The notes under the pieces: generated by a model
Seen by the model: the letters and a program-made list of their open reading frames with translations, nothing else
The model's database searches: none
Told to the model about the DNA's origin: nothing
Assembly: GCA_964057225.1 (NCBI GenBank)
Contig: OZ059895.1
Location: forward strand, 23,632,688-23,696,687
From: Auanema rhodensis
Lineage: Eukaryota; Nematoda; Chromadorea; Rhabditida; Rhabditidae
Length of the DNA stretch: 64,000 nt
Direction: 5' to 3'
In this document: in pieces, positions 25,274 to 38,666 of the stretch
Layout of the letters: every line of letters starts with the position of its first letter
Numbering within the stretch: the stretch's first letter is position 1
Program-made: the position numbers and the translations under genes

Positions 25274-27032
25274 TGATATTGGTGCATGGTAACCATGACT
25301 TTGAAATTTACGTGAACTTTAATTTATGCTAATTAAATGTACACGTGATGTGCACTTGGTATGTAACTCGCTTCACGTGAAAGATAAAGAGATGCGGTTT
25401 TCAAAATTAGATTCCCCATGTCCATATTAGTCTAAAATCAAATTTTTATTGATATTGGTGCATGGTAACCATGACTTTGAATTTTACGTGAACTTTAATT
25501 TATGCTAATTAAATGTACACGTGATGTGCACTTGGTATGTAACTCGCTTCACGTGAAAGATAAAGAGATGCGGTTTTCAAAATTAGATTCCCCATGTCCA
25601 TATTAGTCTAAAAACAAATTTTTATTGATATTGGTTCATGGTAACCATGACTTTGAAATTTACGTGAACTTTAATTTATGCTAATTAAATGTACACGTGA
25701 TGTGCACTTGGTATGTAACTCGCTTCACGTGAAAGATAAAGAGATGCGGTTTTCAAAATTAGATTCCCCATGTCCATATTAGTCTAAAAACAAATTTTTA
25801 TTGATATTGGTTCATGGTAACCATGACTTTGAAATTTACGTGAACTTTAATTTATGCTAATTAAATGTACACGTGATGTGCACTTGGTATGTAACTCGCT
25901 TCACGTGAAAGATAAAGAGATGCGGTTTTCAAAATTAGATTCCCCATGTCCATATTAGTCTAAAAACAAATTTTTATTGATATTGGTGCATGGTAACCAT
26001 GACTTTGAAATTTACGTGAACTTTAATTTATGCTAATTAAATGTACACGTGATGTGCACTTGGTATGTAACTCGCTTCACGTGAAAGATAAAGAGATGCG
26101 GTTTTCAAAATTAGATTCCCCATGTCCATATTAGTCTAAAAACAAATTTTTATTGATATTGGTGCATGGTAACCATGACTTTGAAATTTACGTGAACTTT
26201 AATTTATGCTAATTAAATGTACACGTGATGTGCACTTGGTATGTAACTCGCTTCACGTGAAAGATAAAGAGATGCGGTTTTCAAAATTAGATTCCCCATG
26301 TCCATATTAGTCTAAAATCAAATTTTTATTGATATTGGTGCATGGTAACCATGACTTTGAATTTTACGTGAACTTTAATTTATGCTAATTAAATGTACAC
26401 GTGATGTGCACTTGGTATGTAACTCGCTTCACGTGAAAGATAAAGAGATGCGGTTTTCAAAATTAGATTCCCCATGTCCATATTAGTCTAAAAACAAATT
26501 TTTATTGATATTGGTTCATGGTAACCATGACTTTGAAATTTACGTGAACTTTAATTTATGCTAATTAAATGTACACGTGATGTGCACTTGGTATGTAACT
26601 CGCTTCACGTGAAAGATAAAGAGATGCGGTTTTCAAAATTAGATTCCCCATGTCCATATTAGTCTAAAAACAAATTTTTATTGATATTGGTTCATGGTAA
26701 CCATGACTTTGAAATTTACGTGAACTTTAATTTATGCTAATTAAATGTACACGTGATGTGCACTTGGTATGTAACTCGCTTCACGTGAAAGATAAAGAGA
26801 TGCGGTTTTCAAAATTAGATTCCCCATGTCCATATTAGTCTAAAAACAAATTTTTATTGATATTGGTGCATGGTAACCATGACTTTGAAATTTACGTGAA
26901 CTTTAATTTATGCTAATTAAATGTACACGTGATGTGCACTTGGTATGTAACTTGCTTCACGTGAAAGATAAAGAGATGCGGTTTTCAAAATTAGATTCCC
27001 ATGTCCATATTAGTCTAAAAACAAATTTTTAT
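25274..27032 (+). repeat. 880-bp five-monomer HOR, two copies
   Basis: Copies at 25274-26153 and 26154-27032. Each begins with an 11G monomer carrying CTAAAATCAAA (165T, at 25438 and 26318), then 11G/33T, two 11T monomers and an 11G monomer. The last monomer of copy 2 has 96T and a one-base deletion, making that copy 879 bp. Confidence 0.83.
26858..27032 (+). repeat. 175-bp monomer with 1-bp deletion
   Basis: The CCCC run at monomer positions 141-144 has lost one C (GATTCCCATG, about 26998-27001), so the next start falls at 27033. It is one of only three small-indel monomers in the window and the first break in exact spacing after 8906. Confidence 0.93.
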
Positions 27033-27208
27033 TGATATTGCTTCATGGTAACCATGACTTTGAAATTTACGTGAACTTTAATTTATGCTAATTAAATGTA
27101 CACGTGATGTGCACTTGGTATGTAACTCGCTTCACGTGAAAGATAAAGAGATGCGGTTTTCAAAATTGGATTCCCCATGTCCATATTAGTCTAAAAACAA
27201 ATTTTTAT

Positions 27209-29496
27209 TGATATTGCTTCATGGTAACCATGACTTTGAAATTTACGTGAACTTTAATTTATGCTAATTAAATGTACACGTGATGTGCACTTGGTATGTA
27301 ACTTGCTTCACGTGAAAGATAAAGATATGCGGTTTTCAAAATTAGATTCCCCATGTCCATATTAGTCTAAAAACAAATTTTTATTGATATTGGTTCATGG
27401 TAACCATGACTTTGAAATTTACGTGAACTTTAATTTATGCTAATTAAATGTACACGTGATGTGCACTTGGTATGTAACTCGCTTCACGTGAAAGATAAAG
27501 AGATGCGGTTTTCAAAATTAGATTCCCCATGTCCATATTAGTCTAAAAACAAATTTTTATTGATATTGGTTCATGGTAACCATGACTTTGAAATTTACGT
27601 GAACTTTAATTTATGCTAATTAAATGTACACGTGATGTGCACTTGGTATGTAACTCGCTTCACGTGAAAGATAAAGAGATGCGGTTTTCAAAATTAGATT
27701 TCCCATGTCCATATTAGTCTAAAAACAAATTTTTATTGATATTGCTTCATGGTAACCATGACTTTGAAATTTACGTGAACTTTAATTTATGCTAATTAAA
27801 TGTACACGTGATGTGCACTTGGTATGTAACTTGCTTCACGTGAAAGATAAAGATATGCGGTTTTCAAAATTAGATTCCCCATGTCCATATTAGTCTAAAA
27901 ACAAATTTTTATTGATATTGGTTCATGGTAACCATGACTTTGAAATTTACGTGAACTTTAATTTAAGCTAATTAAATGTACACGTGATGTGCACTTGGTA
28001 TGTAATTCGCTTCACGTGAAAGATAAAGAGATGCGGTTTTCAAAATTAGATTCCCCATGTCCATATTAGTCTAAAAACAAATTTTTATTGATATTGGTGC
28101 ATGGTAACCATGACTTTGAATTTTACGTGAACTTTAATTTATGCTAATTAAATGTACACGTGATGTGCACTTGGTATGTAACTTGCTTCACGTGAAAGAT
28201 AAAGAGATGCGGTTTTCAAAATTAGATTCCCCATGTCCATATTAGTCTAAAAACAAATTTTTATTGATATTGCTTCATGGTAACCATGACTTTGAAATTT
28301 ACGTGAACTTTAATTTATGCTAATTAAATGTACACGTGATGTGCACTTGGTATGTAACTCGCTTCACGTGAAAGATAAAGAGATGCGGTTTTCAAAATTG
28401 GATTCCCCATGTCCATATTAGTCTAAAAACAAATTTTTATTGATATTGCTTCATGGTAACCATGACTTTGAAATTTACGTGAACTTTAATTTATGCTAAT
28501 TAAATGTACACGTGATGTGCACTTGGTATGTAACTTGCTTCACGTGAAAGATAAAGATATGCGGTTTTCAAAATTAGATTCCCCATGTCCATATTAGTCT
28601 AAAAACAAATTTTTATTGATATTGGTTCATGGTAACCATGACTTTGAAATTTACGTGAACTTTAATTTAAGCTAATTAAATGTACACGTGATGTGCACTT
28701 GGTATGTAATTCGCTTCACGTGAAAGATAAAGAGATGCGGTTTTCAAAATTAGATTCCCCATGTCCATATTAGTCTAAAAACAAATTTTTATTGATATTG
28801 GTGCATGGTAACCATGACTTTGAATTTTACGTGAACTTTAATTTATGCTAATTAAATGTACACGTGATGTGCACTTGGTATGTAACTCGCTTCACGTGAA
28901 AGATAAAGAGATGTGGTTTTCAAAATTAGATTCCCCATGTCCATATTAGTCTAAAAACAAATTTTTATTGATATTGGTGCATGGTAACCATGACTTTGAA
29001 TTTTACGTGAACTTTAATTTATGCTAATTAAATGTACACGTGATGTGCACTTGGTATGTAACTCGCTTCACGTGAAAGATAAAGAGATGCGGTTTTCAAA
29101 ATTAGATTCCCCATGTCCATATTAGTCTAAAAACAAATTTTTATTGATATTGGTTCATGGTAACCATGACTTTGAAATTTACGTGAACTTTAATTTATGC
29201 TAATTAAATGTACACGTGATGTGCACTTGGTATGTAACTCGCTTCACGTGAACGATAAAGAGATGCGGTTTTCAAAATTAGATTCCCCATGTCCATATTA
29301 GTCTAAAAACAAATTTTTATTGATATTGGTGCATGGTAACCATGACTTTGAAATTTACGTGAACTTTAATTTATGCTAATTAAATGTACACGTGATGTGC
29401 TCTTGGTATGTAACTCGCTTCACGTGAAAGATAAAGAGATGCGGTTTTCAAAATTAGATTCCCCATGTCCATATTAGTCTAAAAACAAATTTTTAT
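27209..29496 (+). repeat. 13-monomer block duplicated at +4,400 bp, copy 1
   Basis: Thirteen monomers (2,288 bp) recur in the same order at 31609-33896, 25 monomers downstream. Shared markers are 96T+118T (27209, 27737, 28441), 54A+94T (27913, 28617), 33T+96T (28089), 136G (28265), 122T (28793) and GTGCTCTTGG (29321). Private differences noticed here are ATTTCCC in the 27561 monomer and GTGAACGAT in 29145. The 28441 part also matches 22634-23513, so three related copies exist. Confidence 0.82.
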
Positions 29497-31608
29497 TGAT
29501 ATTGGTGCATGGTAACCATGACTTTGAAATTTACGTGAACTTTAATTTATGCTAATTAAATGTACACGTGATGTGCACTTGGTATGTAACTCGCTTCACG
29601 TGAAAGATAAAGAGATGCGGTTTTCAAAATTAGATTCCCCATGTCCATATTAGTCTAAAAACAAATTTTTATTGATATTGGTGCATGGTAACCATGACTT
29701 TGAAATTTACGTGAACTTTAATTTATGCTAATTAAATGTACACGTGATGTGCACTTGGTATGTAACTCGCTTCACGTGAAAGATAAAGAGATGCGGTTTT
29801 CAAAATTAGATTCCCCATGTCCATATTAGTCTAAAAACAAATTTTTATTGATATAGGTGCATGGTAACCATGACTTTGAAATTTACGTGAACTTTAATTT
29901 ATGCTAATTAAATGTACACGTGATGTGCACTTGGTATGTAACTCGCTTCACGTGAAAGATAAAGAGATGCGGTTCTCAAAATTAGATTCCCCATGTCCAT
30001 ATTAGTCTAAAAACATATTTTTATTGATATTGGTGCATGGTAACCATGACTTTGAATTTTACGTGAACTTTAATTTATGCTAATTAAATGTACACGTGAT
30101 GTGCACTTGGTATGTAACTCGCTTCACGTGAAAGATAAAGAGATGCGGTTTTCAAAATTAGATTCCCCATGTCCATATTAGTCTAAAAACAAATTTTTAT
30201 TGATATTGGTTCATGGTAACCATGACTTTGAAATTTACGTGAACTTTAATTTATGCTAATTAAATGTACACGTGATGTGCACTTGGTATGTAACTCGCTT
30301 CACGTGAAAGATAAAGAGATGCGGTTTTCAAAATTAGATTCCCCATGTCCATATTAGTCTTAAAACAAATTTTTATTGATATTGGTTCATGGTAACCATG
30401 ACTTTGAAATTTACGTGAACTTTAATTTATGCTAATTAAATGTACACGTGATGTGCACTTGGTATGTAACTCGCTTCACGTGAAAGATAAAGAGATGCGG
30501 TTTTCAAAATTAGATTCCCCATGTCCATATTAGTCTAAAAACAAATTTTTATTGATATTGGTGCATGGTAACCATGACTTTGAAATTTACGTGAACTTTA
30601 ATTTATGCTAATTAAATGTACACGTGATGTGCACTTGGTATGTAACTTGCTTCACGTGAAAGATAAAGAGATGCGGTTTTCAAAATTGGATTCCCCATGT
30701 CCATATTAGTCTAAAAACAAATTTTTATTGATATTGCTTCATGGTAACCATGACTTTGAAATTTACGTGAACTTTAATTTATGCTAATTAAATGTACACG
30801 TGATGTGCACTTGGTATGTAACTCGCTTCACGTGAAAGATAAAGAGATGCGGTTTTCAAAATTAGATTCCCCATGTCCATATTAGTCTAAAAACAAATTT
30901 TTATTGATATTGCTTCATGGTAACCATGACTTTGAAATTTACGTGAACTTTAATTTATGCTAATTAAATGTACACGTGATGTGCACTTGGTATGTAACTC
31001 GCTTCACGTGAAAGATAAAGAGATGCGGTTTTCAAAATTGGATTCCCCATGTCCATATTAGTCTAAAAACAAATTTTTATTGATATTGCTTCATGGTAAC
31101 CATGACTTTGAAATTTACGTGAACTTTAATTTATGCTAATTAAATGTACACGTGATATGCACTTGGTATGTAACTTGCTTCACGTGAAAGATAAAGATAT
31201 GCGGTTTTCAAAATTAGATTCCCCATGTCCATATTAGTCTAAAAACAAATTTTTATTGATATTGGTTCATGGTAACCATGACTTTGAAATTTACGTGAAC
31301 TTTAATTTATGCTAATTAAATGTACACGTGATGTGCACTTGGTATGTAACTCGCTTCACGTGAAAGATAAAGAGATGCGGTTTTCAAAATTAGATTCCCC
31401 ATGTCCATATTAGTCTAAAAACAAATTTTTATTGATATTGGTTCATGGTAACCATGACTTTGAAATTTACGTGAACTTTAATTTATGCTAATTAAATGTA
31501 CACGTGATGTGCACTTGGTATGTAACTTGCTTCACGTGAAAGATAAAGATATGCGGTTTTCAAAATTGGATTCCCCATGTCCATATTAGTCTAAAAACAA
31601 ATTTTTAT

Positions 31609-33896
31609 TGATATTGCTTCATGGTAACCATGACTTTGAAATTTACGTGAACTTTAATTTATGCTAATTAAATGTACACGTGATGTGCACTTGGTATGTA
31701 ACTTGCTTCACGTGAAAGATAAAGATATGCGGTTTTCAAAATTAGATTCCCCATGTCCATATTAGTCTAAAAACAAATTTTTATTGATATTGGTTCATGG
31801 TAACCATGACTTTGAAATTTACGTGAACTTTAATTTATGCTAATTAAATGTACACGTGATGTGCACTTGGTATGTAACTCGCTTCACGTGAAAGATAAAG
31901 AGATGCGGTTTTCAAAATTAGATTCCCCATGTCCATATTAGTCTAAAAACAAATTTTTATTGATATTGGTTCATGGTAACCATGACTTTGAAATTTACGT
32001 GAACTTTAATTTATGCTAATTAAATGTACACGTGATGTGCACTTGGTATGTAACTCGCTTCACGTGAAAGATAAAGAGATGCGGTTTTCAAAATTAGATT
32101 CCCCATGTCCATATTAGTCTAAAAACAAATTTTTATTGATATTGCTTCATGGTAACCATGACTTTCAAATTTACGTGAACTTTAATTTATGCTAATTAAA
32201 TGTACACGTGATGTGCACTTGGTATGTAACTTGCTTCACGTGAAAGATAAAGATATGCGGTTTTCAAAATTAGATTCCCCATGTCCATATTAGTCTAAAA
32301 ACAAATTTTTATTGATATTGGTTCATGGTAACCATGACTTTGAAATTTACGTGAACTTTAATTTAAGCTAATTAAATGTACACGTGATGTGCACTTGGTA
32401 TGTAATTCGCTTCACGTGAAAGATAAAGAGATGCGGTTTTCAAAATTAGATTCCCCATGTCCATATTAGTCTAAAAACAAATTTTTATTGATATTGGTGC
32501 ATGGTAACCATGACTTTGAATTTTACGTGAACTTTAATTTATGCTAATTAAATGTACACGTGATGTGCACTTGGTATGTAACTTGCTTCACGTGAAAGAT
32601 AAAGAGATGCGGTTTTCAAAATTAGATTCCCCATGTCCATATTAGTCTAAAAACAAATTTTTATTGATATTGCTTCATGGTAACCATGACTTTGAAATTT
32701 ACGTGAACTTTAATTTATGCTAATTAAATGTACACGTGATGTGCACTTGGTATGTAACTCGCTTCACGTGAAAGATAAAGAGATGCGGTTTTCAAAATTG
32801 GATTCCCCATGTCCATATTAGTCTAAAAACAAATTTTTATTGATATTGCTTCATGGTAACCATGACTTTGAAATTTACGTGAACTTTAATTTATGCTAAT
32901 TAAATGTACACGTGATGTGCACTTGGTATGTAACTTGCTTCACGTGAAAGATAAAGATATGCGGTTTTCAAAATTAGATTCCCCATGTCCATATTAGTCT
33001 AAAAACAAATTTTTATTGATATTGGTTCATGGTAACCATGACTTTGAAATTTACGTGAACTTTAATTTAAGCTAATTAAATGTACACGTGATGTGCACTT
33101 GGTATGTAATTCGCTTCACGTGAAAGATAAAGAGATGCGGTTTTCAAAATTAGATTCCCCATGTCCATATTAGTCTAAAAACAAATTTTTATTGATATTG
33201 GTGCATGGTAACCATGACTTTGAATTTTACGTGAACTTTAATTTATGCTAATTAAATGTACACGTGATGTGCACTTGGTATGTAACTCGCTTCACGTGAA
33301 AGATAAAGAGATGTGGTTTTCAAAATTAGATTCCCCATGTCCATATTAGTCTAAAAACAAATTTTTATTGATATTGGTGCATGGTAACCATGACTTTGAA
33401 TTTTACGTGAACTTTAATTTATGCTAATTAAATGTACACGTGATGTGCACTTGGTATGTAACTCGCTTCACGTGAAAGATAAAGAGATGCGGTTTTCAAA
33501 ATTAGATTCCCCATGTCCATATTAGTCTAAAAACAAATTTTTATTGATATTGGTTCATGGTAACCATGACTTTGAAATTTACGTGAACTTTAATTTATGC
33601 TAATTAAATGTACACGTGATGTGCACTTGGTATGTAACTCGCTTCACGTGAAAGATAAAGAGATGCGGTTTTCAAAATTAGATTCCCCATGTCCATATTA
33701 GTCTAAAAACAAATTTTTATTGATATTGGTGCATGGTAACCATGACTTTGAAATTTACGTGAACTTTAATTTATGCTAATTAAATGTACACGTGATGTGC
33801 TCTTGGTATGTAACTCGCTTCACGTGAAAGATAAAGATATGCGGTTTTCAAAATTAGATTCCCCATGTCCATATTAGTCTAAAAACAAATTTTTAT
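31609..33896 (+). repeat. 13-monomer block duplicated at +4,400 bp, copy 2
   Basis: Matches 27209-29496 monomer by monomer. Private differences noticed are CTTTCAAATT in the 32137 monomer and 118T in the 33721 monomer. Just after it, the GATATAGG marker lies at 34073, 24 rather than 25 monomers after its partner at 29849, so one monomer was lost there or gained in the other copy. Confidence 0.82.
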
Positions 33897-36360
33897 TGAT
33901 ATTGGTGCATGGTAACCATGACTTTGAAATTTACGTGAACTTTAATTTATGCTAATTAAATGTACACGTGATGTGCACTTGGTATGTAACTCGCTTCACG
34001 TGAAAGATAAAGAGATGCGGTTTTCAAAATTAGATTCCCCATGTCCATATTAGTCTAAAAACAAATTTTTATTGATATAGGTGCATGGTAACCATGACTT
34101 TCAAATTTACGTGAACTTTAATTTATGCTAATTAAATGTACACGTGATGTGCACTTGGTATGTAACTCGCTTCACGTGAAAGATAAAGAGATGCGGTTTT
34201 CAAAATTAGATTCCCCATGTCCATATTAGTCTAAAAACAAATTTTTATTGATATTGGTTCATGGTAACCATGACTTTGAAATTTACGTGAACTTTAATTT
34301 ATGCTAATAAAATGTACACGTGATGTGCACTTGGTATGTAACTCGCTTCACGTGAAAGATAAAGAGATGCGGTTTTCAAAATTAGATTCCCCATGTCCAT
34401 ATTAGTCTAAAAACAAATTTTTATTGATATTGGTGCATGGTAACCATGACTTTGAAATTAACGTGAACTTTAATTTATGCTAATTAAATGTACACGTGAT
34501 GTGCACTTGGTATGTAACTCGCTTCACGTGAAAGATAAAGAAATGCGGTTTTCAAAATTAGATTCCCCATGTCCATATTAGTCTAAAAACAAATTTTTAT
34601 TGATATTGGTTCATGGTAACCATGACTTTGAAATTTACGTGAACTTTAATTTATGCTAATTAAATGTACACGTGATGTGCACTTGGTATGTAACTCGCTT
34701 CACGTGAAAGATAAAGAGATGCGGTTTTCAAAATTAGATTCCCCATGTCCATATTAGTCTAAAAACAAATTTTTATTGATATTGGTGCATGGTAACCATG
34801 ACTTTGAAATTTACGTGAACTTTAATTTATGCTAATTAAATGTACACGTGATGTGCACTTGGTATGTAACTCGCTTCACGTGAAAGATAAAGAGATGCGG
34901 TTTTCAAAATTAGATTCCCCATGTCCATATTAGTCTAAAAACAAATTTTTATTGATATTGGTGCATGGTAACCATGACTTTGAAATTTACGTGAACTTTA
35001 ATTTATGCTATTTAAATGTACACGTGATGTGCACTTGGTATGTAACTCGCTTCACGTGAAAGATAAAGAGATGCGGTTCTCAAAATTAGATTTCCCATGT
35101 CCATATTAGTCTAAAAACAAATTTTTATTGATATTGGTGCATGGTAACCATGACTTTGAATTTTACGTGAACTTTAATTTATGCTAATTAAATGTACACG
35201 TGATGTGCACTTGGTATGTAACTCGCTTCACGTGAAAGATAAAGAGATGCGGTTTTCAAAATTAGATTCCCCATGTCCATATTAGTCTAAAAACAAATTT
35301 TTATTGATATTGGTGCATGGTAACCATGACTTTGAAATTTACGTGAACTTTAATTTATGCTAATTAAATGTACACGTGATGTGCACTTGGTATGTAACTC
35401 GCTTCACGTGAAAGATAAAGAGATGCGGTTTTCAAAATTAGATTCCCCATGTCCATATTAGTCTAAAAACAAATTTTTATTGATATTGGTTCATGGTAAC
35501 CATGACTTTGAAATTTACGTGAACTTTAATTTATGCTAATTAAATGTACACGTGATGTGCACTTGGTATGTAACTCGCTTCACGTGAAAGATAAAGAGAT
35601 GCGGTTTTCAAAATTAGATTCCCCATGTCCATATTAGTCTAAAAACAAATTTTTATTGATATTGGTGCATGGTAACCATGACTTTGAAATTTACGTGAAC
35701 TTTAATTTATGCTAATTAAATGTACACGTGATGTGCACTTGGTATGTAACTCGCTTCACGTGAAAGATAAAGAGATGCGGTTTTCAAAATTAGATTCCCC
35801 ATGTCCATATTAGTCTAAAAACAAATTTTTATTGATATTGGTGCATGGTAACCATGACTTTGAAATTTACGTGAACTTTAATTTATGCTAATTAAATGTA
35901 CACGTGATGTGCACTTGGTATGTAACTCGCTTCACGTGAAAGATAAAGAGATGCGGTTCTCAAAATTAGATTCCCCATGTCCATATTAGTCTAAAAACAA
36001 ATTTTTATTGATATTGGTGCATGGTAACCATGACTTTGAATTTTACGTGAACTTTAATTTATGCTAATTAAATGTACACGTGATGTGCACTTGGTATGTA
36101 ACTCGCTTCACGTGAAAGATAAAGAGATGCGGTTTTCAAAATTAGATTCCCCATGTCCATATTAGTCTAAAAACAAATTTTTATTGATATTGGTGCATGG
36201 TAACCATGACTTTGAAATTTACGTGAACTTTAATTTATGCTAATTAAATGTACACGTGATGTGCACTTGGTATGTAACTCGCTTCACGTGAAAGATAAAG
36301 AGATGCGGTTTTCAAAATTAGATTCCCCATGTCCATATTAGTCTAAAAACAAATTTTTAT

Positions 36361-36534
36361 TGATATTGGTGCATGGTAACCATGACTTTGAAATTTACGT
36401 GAATTTTAATTTATGCTAATTAAATGTACACGTGATGTGCACTTGGTATGTAACTCGCTTCACGTGAAAGATAAAGAGATGCGGTTTTCAAAATTATTCC
36501 CCATGTCCATATTAGTCTAAAAACAAATTTTTAT
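36361..36534 (+). repeat. 174-bp monomer with 2-bp deletion
   Basis: AAATTAGATTCC is shortened to AAATTATTCC (about 36495-36499), a loss of two bases. It also carries GTGAATTTT (44T). A 44T monomer without the deletion sits at 24042 in the same relative setting, following GGTTCTC, 33T and 11G monomers, so this is a related block and the deletion is newer. Confidence 0.92.
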
Positions 36535-37238
36535 TGATATTGGTTCATGGTAACCATGACTTTGAAATTTACGTGAACTTTAATTTATGCTAATTAAATG
36601 TACACATGATGTGCACTTGGTATGTAACTCGCTTCACGTGAAAGATAAAGAGATGCGGTTTTCAAAATTAGATTCCCCATGTCCATATTAGTCTAAAAAC
36701 AAATTTTTATTGATATTGGTGCATGGTAACCATGACTTTAAAATTTACGTGAACTTTAATTTATGCTAATTAAATGTACACGTGATGTGCACTTGGTATG
36801 TAACTCGCTTCACGTGAAAGATAAAGAGATGCGGTTTTCAAAATTAGATTCCCCATGTCCATATTAGTCTAAAAACAAATTTTTATTGATATTGGTGCAT
36901 GGTAACCATGACTTTGAATTTTACGTGAACTTTAATTTATGCTAATTAAATGTACACGTGATGTGCACTTGGTATGTAACTCGCTTCACGTGAAAGATAA
37001 AGAGATGCGGTTTTCAAAATTAGATTCCCCATGTCCATATTAGTCTAAAAACAAATTTTTATTGATATTGGTGCATGGTAACCATGACTTTGAAATTTAC
37101 GTGAACTTTAATTTATGCTAATTAAATGTACACGTGATGTGCACTTGGTATGTAACTCGGTTCACGTGAAAGATAAAGAGATGCGGTTTTCAAAATTAGA
37201 TTCCCCATGTCCATATTAGTCTAAAAACAAATTTTTAT

Positions 37239-37336
37239 TGATATTTTGAAATTTTCATATTAGTCTAAAAACAACAAGATGCGGTTTCCAAAATTAGATT
37301 CCCCATGTCCATATTAGTCTAAAAACAAATTTTTAT
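37239..37336 (+). repeat. 98-bp composite monomer (1 of 8)
   Basis: Compared with the 176-bp consensus it reads positions 1-7, then 28-36, one T, then 150-168 out of order, CA, then 117-176. That is 7+9+1+19+2+60 = 98 bases. So 8-27 and 37-116 are gone and a 19-base segment from the monomer's end is inserted. The dyad at 11-25, the AT-rich inverted repeat, GTGCAC and all three ACGTGA motifs are lost. Only this copy has GGTTTCC; the other seven have GGTTTTC. Confidence 0.93.
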
Positions 37337-38568
37337 TGATATTGGTGCATGGTAACCATGACTTTGAAATTTAGGTGAACTTTAATTTATGCTAATTAAA
37401 TGTACACGTGATGTGCACTTGGTATGTAACTCGCTTCACGTGAAAGATAAAGTGATGCGGTTTTCAAAATTAGATTCCCCATGTCCATATTAGTCTAAAA
37501 ACAAATTTTTATTGATATTGGTGCATGGTAACCATGACTTTAAAATTTACGTGAACTTTAATTTATGCTAATTAAATGTACACGTGATGTGCACTTGGTA
37601 TGTAACTCGCTTCACGTGAAAGATAAAGAGATGCGGTTTTCAAAATTAGATTCCCCATGTCCATATTAGTCTAAAAACAAATTTTTATTGATATTGGTGC
37701 ATGGTAACCATGACTTTGAATTTTACGTGAACTTTAATTTATGCTAATTAAATGTACACGTGATGTGCACTTGGTATGTAACTCGCTTCACGTGAAAGAT
37801 AAAGAGATGCGGTTTTCAAAATTAGATTCCCCATGTCCATATTAGTCTAAAAACAAATTTTTATTGATATTGGTGCATGGTAACCATGACTTTGAAATTT
37901 ACGTGAACTTTAATTTATGCTAATTAAATGTACACGTGATGTGCACTTGGTATGTAACTCGCTTCACGTGAAAGATAAAAAGATGCGGTTTTCAAAATTA
38001 GATTCCCCATGTCCATATTAGTCTAAAAACAAATTTTTATTGATATTGGTGCATGGTAACCATGACTTTGAAATTTACGTGAAGTTTAATTTATGCTAAT
38101 TAAATGTACACGTGATGTGCACTTGGTATGTAACTCGCTTCACGTGAAAGATAAAGAGATGCGGTTTTCAAAATTAGATTCCCCATGTCCATATTAGTCT
38201 AAAAACAAATTTTTATTGATATTGGTGCATGGTAACCATGACTTTGAAATTTACGTGAACTTTAATTTATGCTAATTAAATGTACACGTGATGTGCACTT
38301 GGTATGTAACTCGCTTCACGTGAAAGATAAAGAGATGCGGTTTTCAAAATTAGATTCCCCATGTCCATATTAGTCTAAAAACAAATTTTTATTGATATTG
38401 GTGCATGGTAACCATGACTTTGAAATTTACGTGAACTTTAATTTATGCTAATTAAATGTACACGTGATGTGCACTTGGTATGTAACTCGGTTCACGTCAA
38501 AGATAAAGAGATGCGGTTTTCAAAATTAGATTCCCCATGTCCATATTAGTCTAAAAACAAATTTTTAT
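37239..38568 (+). repeat. 1,330-bp HOR, copy 1
   Basis: One 98-bp monomer plus seven 176-bp monomers. The order is short; 11G; 30A; 33T; 11G; 44G; 11G; 98G. Private changes are TTTAGGTGAAC and AAAGTGATG in the 37337 monomer, AAAAAGATG in 37865 and CACGTCAAAG in 38393. A partial copy (30A, 33T, 98G at 36711-37238) precedes it. Confidence 0.9.
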
Positions 38569-38666
38569 TGATATTTTGAAATTTTCATATTAGTCTAAAA
38601 ACAACAAGATGCGGTTTTCAAAATTAGATTCCCCATGTCCATATTAGTCTAAAAACAAATTTTTAT
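38569..38666 (+). repeat. 98-bp composite monomer (2 of 8)
   Basis: Same junctions as at 37239. Preceded by a 98G monomer (ACTCGGTTC). Confidence 0.93.

Larger units (their letters stand above)
22282..36534 (+). repeat. Satellite domain C (96T / 118T / 136G / 54A / 94T variants)
   Basis: Marker variants are TAACTTGCT (96T), AAAGATATG (118T), AAATTGGATT (136G), TTTAAGCTAA (54A) with TAATTCGCT (94T), GATGTGG (122T) and GTGCTCTTGG. A series of 96T, 136G, 96T+118T, 54A+94T, 122T monomers occurs three times, near 22282, 28089 and 32489. The left-central part (23514-27032) and the tail (33897-36534) are plainer mixes of 11T, 11G and 33T types with GGTTCTC and private changes. I saw no non-satellite sequence. 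Confidence 0.8.

Noticed and set aside
37239-37336. Insertion of a foreign element at the 98-bp monomers
   Set aside because: All but about three bases map to pieces of the satellite monomer itself; there are no terminal repeats or target-site duplications.
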